A stretch of DNA of 64,000 bases from Lepus europaeus (GCF_033115175.1 NC_084837.1:25560266-25624265); one strand, 5' to 3'. Numbered from the stretch's first letter, positions 1-10,677 are shown. A program made the numbers and translations. Notes: generated from the letters alone by a model not told the origin.

Positions 1-14
1 CTTTGACCTCCTAC

Positions 15-186
15 CTTAAATGACACAAAGCAATGATGCCTTTGTCTGTGACATTCCCACAGGAAATTATCTCCATTTCCAATAAGCTTTTCTGTAATTT
101 TTCAAGTTGACCAAGCCTCTTCAAACAGTCATCCTCGATGTAATGACACTTGCACAGCCTGATTTTTTCAACATGCTCTAGGCCCT
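15..186 (-). CDS. DMAC2L: DMAC2L coding exon 4 (visible numbering), partial gene
   Basis: The exon encodes residues 106-162 and continues the leucine-rich part of factor B, beginning EGLEHVEKIRLCKCHYIEDD. It contains the ITDKG-like LRR signature, here as VTDKG, followed by IIALCHLR. The acceptor is CCGCAG (rc of 187-192) and the donor GTAGGA starts at 14. The exon is 172 nt, enters in phase 1 and leaves in phase 2, matching the previous exon. The human protein runs about 38 residues further, so the final coding exon lies left of base 1. DMAC2L is a mitochondrial matrix-side protein linked to ATP synthase coupling (factor B). That role is family knowledge and is not visible in the sequence. 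Confidence 0.93.
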
Positions 187-691
187 CTGCGGGGAGAGAA
201 AGCACCGCTTAAGAATCTAATTTATCAGTAAGAAGACTGCTTCAGTCTGCCCAGGACTGTCCTGATTCCAGGGGTGAAGTCCTCAATTCTGGGAAGCGTC
301 CCAGTCCCATGAATACTGGGATGACTGCTCACCCTCTGAGCCGAACGATGTGTTCACTGCACAGGTAGTGCTGAGCACAGAGCCGCTGGGCAGGCACAGC
401 CCTGCACTGGAGAAAGAAATGCCCACACAAGCAGGGGAATAACTGGATACAATTACTGAGGGCTTCTCAGTGGCAAGATTTTGGACAAAGATAGTTTAAC
501 AAATAAAGGCGTCCAGAAACAAGCTTAGTTGGGTGAGGGAAAAGGTGTTTGTAACCTCTTCTTAATTTGAAAATAACCTGGGAAGAACAAACTTGATTTT
601 ACTGAACTGGGCTGAAAGCACCTGCCTATGACTGTAATAGTGAGTCACAAGAACTCGCTAGGAGCTATGAGCAAAATGACAGGGTAGTTAC
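187..691 (-). other. DMAC2L: DMAC2L intron 3
   Basis: This is a 505-bp intron with donor GTAACT (rc of 686-691) and acceptor CCGCAG (rc of 187-192). I see no clear transposon in it and no second gene. Confidence 0.85.
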
Positions 692-900
692 CCAGGTGAT
701 CAAATCCAATGTTCATGATGCAGGAGTCAGTGGCATCGATGGCTTGAATCTTGTATTTGTCCAGAGGGCCTGTTGGGAGGTTGTTGTAGTCCTTCTGCCA
801 CCTCTCCTGGCCGTGGTAGCGCACGGTGGCCCCACAGCGCAGCAGCCACTCAGACGCAGCCCTGTTGGGGCCGACATCCTTGATGCGGTCATGATCCACT
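692..900 (-). CDS. DMAC2L: DMAC2L coding exon 3
   Basis: The exon encodes residues 36-105, starting with the K/V junction and HDRIKDVGPNRAASEWLLRC, then the GPLDKYKIQAIDATDSCIMN segment. These match ATP synthase subunit s / factor B closely. The acceptor CTCAACAG ends at 901 and the donor GGTAACT follows at 691. The length is 209 nt; it is entered in phase 2 and left in phase 1. All reading-frame joins hold with no stop or frameshift, so this is a functional gene and not a pseudogene. The region precedes and starts the leucine-rich repeat fold. DMAC2L is imported into mitochondria and associates with the ATP synthase (family knowledge). Confidence 0.95.
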
Positions 901-1769
901 CTGTTGAGAACAAATGAAGCTCACTTCGACTATAATCACTGGTGTCTTAGATACTCGCCAATATGAACACAAAACAGCAACAACTTTTCATTTCAAACGA
1001 CTGAGGAGAGAGGTAAGTATATCAAAACCAAACCCCATACTGCAGCTCTATGTGCTCATTTTTTGCTTTTGTGTTTCCAACTGAACTCTGTCAAGGCATA
1101 TTATTTTTTACACGAGTTTTTCAGGCACACAGGAGCCTTCACTCATTCATGTGTAACACAGAGTCTGACACCAGAGACACTCAGCACTATGTATGAAATG
1201 AATGATAACACTGGGTTAGCACTGGTATAAATGATAAAAGGATAAAGAAGGAAATGTTCTGAACCCATTTCCAAATTAATCTCAGCAGTGATATTTATAA
1301 CTTTCTACACGTGCCTTTTTCTCTAGTTAGTGATCATAATGATATATTAAACAAGATCAGTTTCAAAACACTTCTAAGCATGCTACCTACTGATGTTTTA
1401 ACAACTTAAGTTCCCTTGATATCATTCGAAAGGATATCTTAAGAAGCCAAAGAATATTTTTAAATGACATTTATTACATTTTCCTGATTTCAAAAGTAAT
1501 ACATACTCATTTTTGACAACTAAAGACATCCAAAGGACAAATAAGAAAAAACAGTGAAATCCTACAACCACAGTTATTTTGTAATCTATTTTTTCTGGTC
1601 TTTTTCCCCTCTATGTGCACATGTATGGTTTGTCTATATACAAAATTTGGGTCATACTGCACACATTATTCAAAAACTATTTGATTAAAAAAAAACAAAG
1701 AATTAGAGAAAGCTACGGGAACTCCTTAGCTGTAACAAACCCACCTTTCTTCACCTTAGAGTAACTTAC
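901..1769 (-). other. DMAC2L: DMAC2L intron 2
   Basis: This 869-bp intron has donor GTAAGT at 1769 and acceptor CAACAG at 901. The part about 1470-1685 ('aaaagtaatacatactcat' type) looks like an old interspersed repeat that I cannot assign to a family. The rest is AT-rich and unremarkable. Confidence 0.8.
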
Positions 1770-1876
1770 TTATTAAATACTGCATTCAACCAGCCCCAGA
1801 AGTATCTGGAATCACATGACCATGGGCATTTCTTTAAGCCGCACAGTTGCTGGGGGATTTTTTGCAACAGCATCAT
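1770..1876 (-). CDS. DMAC2L: DMAC2L first coding exon, start codon
   Basis: This exon encodes residues 1-35: MMLLQKIPQQLCGLKKCPWS followed by the CDSRYFWGWLNAVFN segment, the mitochondrial targeting end of factor B. The exon body begins at 1881 after acceptor TATCTAG; the bases before the ATG pair read ..AT CAA, as in the human isoform where DQ precedes MM. I chose the ATG at 1876 because the candidate first exon in the CpG island carries no ATG. The second ATG at 1873 could also serve. The donor is GTAAGT at 1769. The N-terminus is basic and hydrophobic with no acidic residue before the CDSR segment, as expected for a mitochondrial presequence. Confidence 0.92.
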
Positions 1877-2155
1877 TTGATCTAGATATGCAAAACAGAA
1901 CTCACATTAGATCACTGACGGCCAGTCAGAGTCCCTGCCTACTCACTTCATAACCTCATGGTCAATACTTCTGTGCCAGCAAAGCTGAAAACACACTGGC
2001 TACTCAGCAATTACCAAGGCGCTCCTGTCTCTGCTTCTTGGGGATAGGGGCTTTTGCTGCCAACAAGTGGTTGGACTGGATGGTGTCTAAGATTCTTTCC
2101 AGGGTTAACATTGAGTTCCACTGTTTAAACTTCAACTGGAGTTGTGTCTGCAGTG

Positions 2156-2169
2156 TGGCCACCTAGTGT
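2156..2169 (-). promoter_or_regulatory. weak CTCF-like motif
   Basis: The bases 'tggccacctagtgt' resemble part of the CTCF core (GCGCCCYCTRGTGG orientation), with several mismatches. It lies in DMAC2L intron 1. The support is weak and no binding is claimed. Confidence 0.15.
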
Positions 2170-2982
2170 TCATGCAGGCAGTGGCACTACAAGTGAGATG
2201 AAACCAGCCGGCTCTATCCCCAGTCTACACTAGCAGCGTCAAAATGACAAACTAAAGTTGCCTAATGTGTTGAGGTGAAGATGCTTACACCAGGGAGAGG
2301 AAGGACACATGAAAATGGATCCGTGACAAGGCTGCACAGGGTGTCACCAGAGCAGTATTAACAGAGCACTCGGGAGGGGTGGGAGGGGCCGAGTGGCCTC
2401 ACCTCTGACCCTGGGCTTTCTTACATGTAAAAGGTGATGATTTGCTCAGATGATTTCCAGCTGCAGAAATCTATAACCTGGGTTGAGACAGTGAGTTTTG
2501 ATCTAGGTCTCAATCTGATTTATTCCAATTAGTGTTTCTCCAGGAGCGTGCCAGGTGTGTGTGGGGGGAACACAAATGAAACCTGGCTTCTGCCCCCTGA
2601 GGAGCTGCCAGTTTAATACGCAGGGCACAGTGGCCCACAACAAGTCACTGAGTAGTTCAAATAAATGACAACCGAATCAGGGAGTTAAAATAAGGAAGAG
2701 AGGATTTCAAAAGAGCTGCCATAAAGACAGGATTTCAAGAGACACAGGTACCAGGAAACTATGCCAGGTAATGAGCTGAGGCAGGATCATTTACAGCAGG
2801 TTGCTGTTCAGGTTGGTTAGCATGGGGGTCATGAGAAGAACAGGCAACATGCTGTCAGGCCAGGGAGGGCCTCAGGTGCTCAGCCAGGCCATTTGGTATG
2901 TGTTCTGCTGGCATCTGGGAGTCACTAAGGTAACAGAACACAGCACTGGTATTATTAGAGCTGTGCTTTAGGAAAATTAGCA

Positions 2983-3292
2983 GGGGCTGATATTGTGGCA
3001 ATATCTGTGATGATGCCAGCATCTCATAGGAGTGCCAGGGTTCCAGTCCTGGCTGCTCCACTTCCTATCCAACTCCTTGCTAATGACCCTGGGAAAGCAG
3101 AGGAAGAAGCCCCAAGTTTTTGGACCCCTGCTATTCACATGGGAGACCCAGAGGAAGCTCTTGGCTTTGGCCTGGCCTAGCCCAGGCCATTAAAGCCATC
3201 TGGGGAGTGAACCAAAGGATGAAAGCTCTCTGTCTCTCCCTCTCTCTAACTCTCCCTTTTAGATAAAAATAAATAAATCTTTTTTAAAAAAT
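2983..3292 (+). mobile_element. CSINE (+)
   Basis: The head 'ggggctgatattgtggc' is diverged, the body has the usual order (ccagtcctggctgctccact, then gggagacccagaggaagctc), and it ends in 'aaataaataaatctttttt'. It is near full length and moderately old. Confidence 0.88.
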
Positions 3293-3639
3293 CAGAAGGA
3301 AATTTAATCAGCAGCAGCAAGATTGAGAGTTAATAGGATGGGAGAGACAGCAGTAAGGGCTTCAGTCTCATGTGGCCAAAGGTAAGGGACTAGTTAGGAA
3401 AGGAGGGGAACGACATTGCTGGGTACATTCCCCATGACTGAGATGTTTGGGGCAGGGACCAGAGGAGTTGACAATGACACCAAGTTTTGTTTCGGGGTCA
3501 CTGTTAGGATAGTGATGCTGTAACAGGAAAAATTACCATCAAGGTTGTGGGTTTAGTTTTACTTTCTGCCAGCTTTTCATATTCTCAGTAAGATATTGGC
3601 AGGACTTCTAAGTGGAGAAGACCAACAAATCCTTGGAAT

Positions 3640-3760
3640 CAGAGTCGTAAAATGTTAGCACTGGGAGGAATTTAGATCACTGGGACCAAATCCCCCTTTT
3701 AGAGATGAGGAAACCAAAGCCCCAGTATTAAGTAACTTGCTGACACCCTAAATCCTTCCT
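3640..3760 (+). mobile_element. MIR fragment
   Basis: The bases 'agagatgaggaaaccaaagc' followed by 'taagtaacttgctga' match the MIR core region. The copy is ancient and only the core is recognisable. Confidence 0.5.
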
Positions 3761-3960
3761 GGAACAAGGTGAGTATTAACACATACATATGTTTCACAGC
3801 TAATTGGTGGAGTGCTGAAACACTCCAATTCTCTCTCTCACCAGTCCAGGGCCCATTTCTCAATCACTGGATAGTTCAAGCTCAAGAGGAAGGAAAGGGC
3901 TAGAAAGACACCTGCAAGGGAACCACTCTGGAACTAGGACAAACCGAGCTAGGCTGTAGA

Positions 3961-4400
3961 ACAGTGAGGGGTGACGCTCGAGGACAGGACCCAGGGGGTA
4001 ACAGTGAGGGGTGACGCTCGAGGACAGGACCCAGGGGGTAACAGTGAGGGGTGACGCTCGGGGACAGGACCCAGGGGGTAACAGTGAGGGGTGACGCTCG
4101 AGGACAGGACCCAGGGGGTAACAGTGAGGGGTGACGCTCGAGAACAGGACCCAGGGGGTAACAGTGAGGGGTGACACTCGAGGACAGGACCCAGGGGGTA
4201 ACAGTGAGGGGTGACGCTCGAGGACAGGACCCAGGGGGTAACAGTGAGGGGTGACGCTTGAGAACAGGACCCAGGGGGTAACAGTGAGGGGTGACACTCG
4301 AGGACAGGACCCAGGGGGTAACAGTGAGGGGTGACGCTCGAGGACAGGACCCAGGGGGTAACAGTGAGGGGTGACGCTCGAGGACAGGACCCAGGGGGTC
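3961..4400. repeat. Minisatellite, 40 bp x 11
   Basis: There are eleven head-to-tail 40-bp units (acagtgaggggtgacgctcg + aggacaggacccagggggta) in exact register with no length change; only the last unit ends in c. Variants are few: unit 3 has gggac, units 5 and 8 have agaac, units 6 and 9 have gacac, and unit 8 also has gcttg. Units 4-5-6 and 7-8-9 share the same variant order, so a 120-bp block was duplicated. The unit is GC-rich and lies in DMAC2L intron 1. Confidence 0.98.
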
Positions 4401-4886
4401 TCCTACACCCTCCTTCATCCCTTTTCCACCAGCATTCTGTCTTCATTGCGGCAAATCTCTCCCCTGCTACCTCCTCTCACTCTCTCAACCTTTCCAGTTT
4501 TTTGTTAAGCTCTCTCAAACTGTGCCTGCCCCTAACACTGCACTGGTTACCAAACTCGTTTATCAGTCTGGACCTTCCTAGCTGCTATTCAGGCTGTTAC
4601 CTCAATTTACCACTCCATCCCCACCTATCCTCCCTGTGGAAACCTTCCCCAACTTCAAGACCCTACTCAAATGCCATGGCCATTTACTCTGCACCGATTC
4701 ACGTAATACGTGTCCATGTATTAAATAATGTACTTAGTTGAAAAGAAATAATGGTAACACACACATACACATAAACAAGCACAACATGAGAGACACTTAG
4801 AAAAATATGATTGCTGTCCTCACAGAACGTACTGAATAGTGAAGACAACAGACGCCATGGAAATGAATGAATGCCACATGGTGTCT

Positions 4887-5218
4887 TTTTTTTTTTTTTT
4901 TTTTTTTTGACAGGCAGAGTTAGACAGTGAGAGAGAGAGACAGAGAGAAAGGTCTTCCTTTTTCCGTTGGTTCACCCTCCAATGGCCGCTGTGGCCGGCA
5001 TGTTTCGGTGCTGAGCCGATCTGAAGCCAGGAGCCAGGTGCTTCTCCTGGTCTCCCATGCGGGTACAGGGCCCAAGGACCTGGGCCATCCTCCACTGCCT
5101 TCCCGGGCCATAGCAGAGAGCTGGCCTGGAAGAGGGGCAACCGGGATAGAATCCGGTGCCCCAACCGGGACTAGAACCTGGGTGCGGAGGATTAGCCTAG
5201 TGAGCCTAGTGGCGGCCA
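4887..5218 (-). mobile_element. CSINE, young 'gacaggcagag' subfamily (-)
   Basis: A poly-T run, 'ttgacaggcagagttagaca', then the body to 'gcctagtggcggcca'. It is flanked by the duplicated site 'gccacatggtgtct' (about 4873-4886 and 5218-5231). It is full length and young. Confidence 0.95.
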
Positions 5219-5338
5219 GCCACATGGTGTCTTAATAGAGGTCAGAACAAAGGCCACGTGAGATCAAAGAAGGGAGTAAGGGGAAGGCTTCATAGTAGAG
5301 GGCTCTTCTGAGGCAATGATTAAAAGTTTCCCATTGTG

Positions 5339-5702
5339 GGGGCCCAGCACTGTGGTGCAGTGGGTTAAAGCCCCAGCCTGCAGTGCCAGCATCCCAATGG
5401 GCACCAGTTCTAGTCTTGGCTGCTCCATTTCCGATCCAGCTCTCTGATATGGCCTGGGAAAGCAGTAGAAGATGGCCCAAGGCCTTGGGCCTCTGCACCA
5501 ACGTGGGAGACCCAAAGGAAGCTCCTGGCTCCTGGCTTTGGATCAGCTCAGCTCTGGCCACTATGGTCATCTGGGGAGTGAACCAGCAAATGGAAGATCT
5601 CTCTCTCTCTCTCTCTCTCTGGCTCTATCTCTCTCTGTAACTCTTGTCTTTCAAATAAATAAATCTTAAAACAAACAAACAAACAAACAAAAACACACAC
5701 AC
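5339..5702 (+). mobile_element. CSINE, classical subfamily (+)
   Basis: The head is 'gggcccagcactgtggtgca', followed by a long (CT)n run at 5600-5622 and the tail 'caaataaataaatctt', which has grown into (caaa)n and (ca)n. The target site 'gtttcccattg' is duplicated on both sides. Confidence 0.95.
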
Positions 5703-6076
5703 AAGAGTTTCCCATTGGAAAGCCAAAAAGTATGCAGAGCAAAAGGAAACAAGGAAACATTTTATTCATTTCCATTTGTTTCAACATAATGTAAAAACTT
5801 AATAAATATTTGTTAATAGTCTGCAATGGTTGACACATTTCCACCAAGAAAGGTGAATCAGAGGAGCTTATTCAGCAAGTAAATTGTGGTCTTTGAAAAT
5901 TAAATAATTTCACTTGATTAATTTTGGCCCATCTTTTGGCTTAAAGAGAAGGCCAAATTTCAGCTGTGATCTATAAAAAAAACCTAGATATTACATTTGA
6001 AATAAATTATAGATGAAAATTAAATTTATATTTGGCAATAAAGGTTTAAAAAGATTAGGATATTTTTACATTTTCT

Positions 6077-6123
6077 TTTTTTTAAAGATTTATTTATTTA
6101 TTTGAAAGGCAGAGTTACAGAGA
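6077..6123 (-). mobile_element. CSINE tail fragment (-)
   Basis: Only 'ttaaagatttatttatttat' and 'ttgaaaggcagagttacaga' remain, about 45 bp of the 3' end. It was probably truncated at integration. Confidence 0.8.
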
Positions 6124-6554
6124 ACAGCAACTTGGCCAAGCAATTTTGGAATTCCTGTTTTCTTTGCTTGAGTCCAAGCACCACCACTGGGAATGAGGAG
6201 ACCTCTAGTGGTGAGTTGTTGAATTTGCTCTGGCAAATTAAAAGAAGCTGGTCAAAAGCAGTTAGGAAACAGCCACTACTAAATTGCTGCTGCCATAAAT
6301 AACCCAGGAATTCAAATTATGAAAACAAAAACCAAAGCAAACATTCCAATCAGAACTTGGCCTATAGCCATGAGTGTGTAACAGTGTTTCTAAAAGTTGC
6401 AATTATGTTTGTAACTTAGAGGAGGCCAGATTGCTAATGTGTTACTCAAAATAGGATATTTACAAAGTGTTTTTTCTGTAGATTTGACCTAGAGTTTTAG
6501 GATTGCATAACAACAGTAATTTTTAAAGTAGAAGTTCTTACCATTGTATTATTT

Positions 6555-6870
6555 TTAAAAAGATTTGAAAATCAGAGTTGCAGACACACACACACACACA
6601 CAGAGAGAAATCTTCCATCTGCTGGTTCACTCCTCAAATGGCCACAATGGCCAGGGCTGGGCCAGATAGAAGCCAGGAGCCAGAAGCTTCATACCAGTCT
6701 CCCATGTGGGTTCAGGGGCCCAAGTACTTGGGCCATCTTCCACTCCTTCCCCAGGATCATTAGCAGGGAGCTGGACTGGAAGGGGAGCAGCCAGGACTTG
6801 AACCTATGCCCATAAGGGATGCTGGTGCCACAGGTGGTGGCTTTACCCACTATGTCACAACACCAGCCCC
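6555..6870 (-). mobile_element. CSINE (-) with (CA)n
   Basis: The usual antisense order ends in 'tgtcacaacaccagcccca'. The normal GA tract has become (CA)n at 6583-6601. Confidence 0.9.
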
Positions 6871-6944
6871 ATCATTATATTCTTTAGAATTTTATCTATG
6901 AACTACATGAAATCTGTTCTCTTTAATTAAAAAAAGGTGAGTGA

Positions 6945-7262
6945 CTCCGCCTTGCGGCGCCGGCACACCGGGTTCTAGTCCCGGTTGGGGCGCCAGATTC
7001 TATCCCGGTTGCCCCTCTTCCAGGCCAGCTCTCTGCTGTGGCCAGGGAGTGCAGTGGAGGATGGTCCAAGTGTTTGGGCCCTGCACCCGCATGGGAGACC
7101 AGGAGAAGCACCTGGCTCCTGGCTTCGGATCAGCGCGATGCACAGGCCGCAGTGGCCATTGGAGGGTGAACCAGAGGCAAAAAGAAGACCTTTCTCTCTG
7201 TCTCTCTCTCTCACTATCCACTCTGCCTGTCAAAAAAATAAAATAATAAAAATTAAAAAAAA
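6945..7262 (+). mobile_element. CSINE, young subfamily, 5'-truncated (+)
   Basis: It starts inside the head at 'ctccgccttgcggcgccggc', contains 'ggttctagtcccggttgggg', and ends in an A-rich tail. The bases 'aaaaaggtgagtga' occur on both sides, which is the target duplication. Confidence 0.93.
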
Positions 7263-8136
7263 GGTGAGTGAAAATAAATTTTCAATAAAGTATAAGTTTT
7301 GATTTTACATATTCAGTACAATTAGTTAGGCTACTCAAAGTGACAGTTAACTTGGTGGTCAAAAAAAAAAAAAAAAAAACAGCTTTTGAGGCCATACATT
7401 GTGGGCAGAGGAGTGTAAAGCAATCACAATAGGGGAGGTTTTTCCCTCATTACAAAACTATTCCACTATAAATCATCAATTACTGATTCTAATTCACATT
7501 CCCAAGGTATGTGCAATCCCCGAGGACAGACCAACAGAAAAGTCCACTAGAAACTGGAAGCAAAGGCCTCAGGAGCAGTTAATTATATCAACATCACACG
7601 GCACTCATTGAACTACTCATAGGTTCTGGACTTCCCTGGAAGACAGTGAACCTGAAGTGGGAAGAGTGTATCAGAAATATGAATGTCTCTAGCCACAGAC
7701 CTGACACGGTGTATGCATGCCAGGTAAGATTTTGATTTGAAATTATTTCACACAAGCTACTGTACAGTCAAACCTTGGAGAGGGAGTCAAGCAGAGCAAT
7801 TTGTACAAAAAGATCATGTGTACTCTGAGTCATTTCCCCCTTGCTAAGCAAGGAAACACATGCTCAAAGTCACTTGATAATTCTTAAAAATCATGACAAA
7901 AATCTGATCACAGCCCCTAAAGTATGTAATTATGTATTCAATCTAGTATCAGATCAACTGTATCCTGTGTAAGCTAAAAACCAATGATGTCTACTTTATA
8001 CCTACCAGAATGGTTAAAACACCTTGATGTTATTGAAAATGAGAAGTACTTCAAACATTGCTGGTGGGAATATAAAATAGTACAGCCACTGTGGAAAAGT
8101 CAGGCAGCTTCTTACAAACTAAATACATACTGTGTT

Positions 8137-8800
8137 CAGAAGGTGGTTAAGCCACATCTCGTATGAGCCCTGGTTTGAGTCATGGCTGCATCAATTCCAA
8201 TCCAGCTCCCTATTTTATTTTATTTTTTTAAGATTTTAATTATTTACTTGAGAGGTAGAGTTACAGACAGTGAGAGGGAGAGACAGAGAGGTCTTCCATC
8301 CACTAGTTCACTCCCCAAATGACCACAATGGCTGGAGCTGAGCTGAACTGAGCTGATCTGAAGCCAGGAGCCAGGAGCTTCCTTCAGGTCTCCCCCGCGG
8401 GTGCAGGGGCCCAAGGACTTGAGCCATCTTCCACTGCTTTCCCAGGCTATAGCAGAGAACTGGATTGGAAGAGGAGCAGCTGGGATTAGAATCGGTGCCA
8501 CAGCAGAGGATTAACCTATTGCGCCACAGCACTGGGCCCCTGGCTCCTTATTAATGTGCCTGAGAAAGCAGTGGAACATGGCTCCGGTGCCTGGGCCCTT
8601 GCCATCCACGTGGAAGACCTAGATGGAGTTCCAGGCTTATGGCTTTGATCTGGCCAAGCCCTGGCCAACTTGGCTTTTTGGAGTGAACCAGCAGATGGAA
8701 GATCTCTCTCTTCTCTGTTTCTCCCTCTCTCTGTGTAACTCTGCCTTTCAAACAAACAAATAAATATACTTTTTAAAAGTATTTTTTAAAAAATTAAACA
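8137..8800 (+). mobile_element. CSINE (+), split by a nested copy
   Basis: The left part is 8137-8215 ('ggtggttaagccacatctcg', then 'gggtttgagt'-like B box). The right part is about 8541-8800 (from 'ggctccttattaatgtgcct' to the A-rich tail). It is the older host of the antisense insertion between them. Confidence 0.85.
8216..8540 (-). mobile_element. CSINE nested inside another CSINE (-)
   Basis: This antisense copy runs from 'ttttttaagattttaattat' to 'gcgccacagcactgggcccc'. The host bases 'gctccctatt' and 'ggctccttatt' on either side are the target duplication. Confidence 0.9.
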
Positions 8801-9914
8801 CACTTACCATATAACCCAGCAATTTGATTCTTGGGACTCACCCTAGAAAAACAAAACACCAGTTCACACAAAGTTACACATTAACGCTCATAATAGCATT
8901 ATTCTAACACCTGAAAAATGGAATCAATTCAAAATATATTTCAATGGGCAAATGATTAAACATCCTGCAGTATATTCACATTATGGAATGTAGTCCATAA
9001 AAAGGAATGGACCATTGCTATGAATACATGCAAAAATTTGGATGGATCTCAAGGGATTAGTTGACTGAAAATGCTAATCCCTGAAAGCTATATACTGTAC
9101 AATTACATTTCTGCAACATTCTTGAAATGACAACATTTTAGACGGGCAGATGGGGGCCAAGCTGCAAGGGGTAGCTGTGCTTATCAAAGGGCAGTGGGAG
9201 AGACCCTTGTAGTGATGAAACTGCTGTATTGGGACCTTGGTGATGTACACCACAGTCTACATACGTGGCAACACGTAATCTAATGGTGCACACAGAAATG
9301 CTAAACTCAGAAAAGCTGAGTAAAATCAATGGATTCTGCCAACGTCGAGAGCCTGGTTGATATTATACTCCAGTTCTGTAAGATGGGGAGACAGAGTGAA
9401 AAATACACAGGATCTCTATTGTTAACAACTGTACGAGAATATACAACCATCTCAAAAAGTTGAATGTTTGCAACATTTTTTTTTTTTCCAACCTTGATGG
9501 AACAAGCAGGCAACATGCTACATTGTTCTCACCAAAAAAAATCAAGTACGCTGTTCTGGTAGTGAACAGCTGTGGGTTATCTAATTCTTCACTTGGCTCA
9601 GGACCCGGGAAGCCTCAGGCTCCTGTCATCTGCTTGGGTGTGTGTGTGTGTCCAGCTCACTGAGGACCTGCGGACAGTCCTAGACAGAGGTGAACCGGCT
9701 TCCCAGAGCCACCCTGTTAGCGACCCGACCAGGCAAGTCAAGCCCTTCTGGCCAGAGCCGTCGCTACCCTATGCATGATCTGTGCAGCTGCGTGGACTCT
9801 AAACTGCCAGCGAGCACCGAAAACTGGTGTTAAACTGGCACAAAAACAAAAACAAAAACAAAACCTGGCACGGAGACAGAGAACCACACATTTTTAGTAA
9901 GAAAGTGCCTTAGA

Positions 9915-10015
9915 GCCTATGTAGCTCATCACCTGCACATTACAGGTAAGGAAACAGAGGTGAGCCGACCTGCACACGGTGAATTTACAACTGTAGGTTG
10001 GCCCAGGATTTCAGA
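9915..10015 (+). mobile_element. MIR fragment
   Basis: The bases 'acattacaggtaaggaaaca' match the MIR core (acagatgaggaaactgag type). It sits at the edge of the promoter CpG island. Confidence 0.45.
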
Positions 10016-10463
10016 AAAGGCACAGACGGATGAACGCTGCTAGCCCGAGCTGTCTGTCCATCCAGTCCCAGCGCCCCGCCCCGAGCTGAGTATTTACGAG
10101 AATCAGTCACTGATTGAGCCGACGCCAGTGACCTCATAAAAGTCCACAGGGGCCTCCCTCCAGCCGGGGCGCCCCTGTTGGGTGGACCCTGGGTTCGGTG
10201 TGGGCCGGGCTATGTCCGGCCTTGGGCCGCCAGCTGCCCGCAGGGGGCAGGCCGAGCGGGGAAGGGGAAGCCGCTGGACGCGCCCAAGAGTTTTCACCGA
10301 AATCGCGTCCAGACTTTCCCCCGCTCGGCGGGGAGGGTCGGTGGCGCGCGACCCGGCGGGCCAGGTTTTCAGTCAGCTCAGCACCGCGAGAAGGGACGGC
10401 CAGAGGTGTGCCCACCACCGCCGGCCGACCCCGCCCCGCTCGCGGCCTAGCTCCGCTACTCAC

Positions 10464-10540
10464 AGCGTCGGAGAGAACCAGCGAGCCACCGTCCCCGGCG
10501 TCTACGGCGCCGGCCTGCCCCGCGCCCTCCGCTGCGCGCG
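10464..10540 (-). other. DMAC2L: Probable non-coding first exon of DMAC2L
   Basis: On the - strand the bases ...GACGCT are followed by GTGAGTAGCG at 10463, a good donor, inside the CpG island. The candidate exon has no ATG, so translation would begin in the next exon at 1876. The 5' boundary is a guess, because the transcription start cannot be read from sequence alone. Confidence 0.5.
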
Positions 10541-10543
10541 CCT

Positions 10544-10548
10544 ATTGG
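10544..10548 (-). promoter_or_regulatory. Inverted CCAAT box (attgg)
   Basis: The string 'cctattggcc' gives CCAAT on the - strand and is a candidate NF-Y site. A second copy lies 45 bp downstream. Paired CCAAT boxes are common in bidirectional CpG-island promoters. Confidence 0.6.
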
Positions 10549-10563
10549 CCACCGGCGCCTTCC

Positions 10564-10569
10564 CACGTG
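10564..10569. promoter_or_regulatory. E-box CACGTG
   Basis: A palindromic CACGTG in 'cccacgtggg' lies between the two CCAAT boxes. It is a candidate USF/MYC-family site. Confidence 0.5.
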
Positions 10570-10588
10570 GGCCAAAGGCGCAACCCTC

Positions 10589-10593
10589 ATTGG
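10589..10593 (-). promoter_or_regulatory. Second inverted CCAAT box
   Basis: The string 'ctcattggtcc' gives CCAAT on the - strand. It lies 85 bp upstream of the L2HGDH ATG. Confidence 0.6.
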
Positions 10594-10604
10594 TCCCTGC
10601 TTGA

Positions 10605-10611
10605 GGGGCGG
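10605..10611 (+). promoter_or_regulatory. GC box (ggggcgg)
   Basis: The string 'aggggcggagc' is a candidate SP1/KLF site, about 70 bp upstream of the L2HGDH start codon. Confidence 0.55.
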
Positions 10612-10677
10612 AGCCAGAGAGAGCACGCCCGGGAGCCGACTGGAGTTCAGGCTGAGGGAGAGGAGGGGGCTCAGGCG

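Larger units (their letters stand above)
7980..9330 (+). mobile_element. Old L1 fragment (ORF2 end to 3' UTR), interrupted
   Basis: The bases 'gctggtgggaatataaaata' and 'cagccactgtggaaaagtc' before the SINEs, and 'ccatataacccagcaatttg' after them, are typical of the 3' end of mammalian L1 ORF2 read forwards. The following 'gatgtacaccacagtctaca' part resembles old L1 3' UTR. The reading frame is destroyed. The CSINE pair at about 8137-8800 splits it. Confidence 0.7.
1882..10463 (-). other. DMAC2L: DMAC2L intron 1
   Basis: This is the large first intron on the - strand, from the donor CT|GTGAGT at 10463 to acceptor TCTAG at 1882. It contains about eight CSINE copies, an old L1 fragment, two MIR-like pieces and the 40-bp minisatellite. 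Stretches without a recognised repeat are 1882-2982, 3293-3640, 4401-4870, 5703-6077, 6124-6554, 7280-7980 and 9330-9915. I see no gene in them. The bases 9780-10020 grade into the CpG island. Confidence 0.7.

Noticed and set aside
3900-4418. Long antisense frames over the 40-bp array as a real repeat protein gene
   Set aside because: All three frames are equally open and the array is intronic to DMAC2L with no splice or start context of its own. It is kept only as an observation.
4820-5235. Open frames of about 100 codons inside young CSINEs (also near 6941, 14378, 17574, 32423, 57075)
   Set aside because: These recur in every well-preserved CSINE with the same peptide themes (SWLRISAVRRPQ.., GATGIESGAP..). 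They are repeat-derived and not genes.
10134-10463. 109-codon antisense open frame in the CpG island
   Set aside because: It lies in DMAC2L intron 1 just after a good donor, is arginine/proline-rich as expected of GC-rich DNA, and has no recognisable domain.
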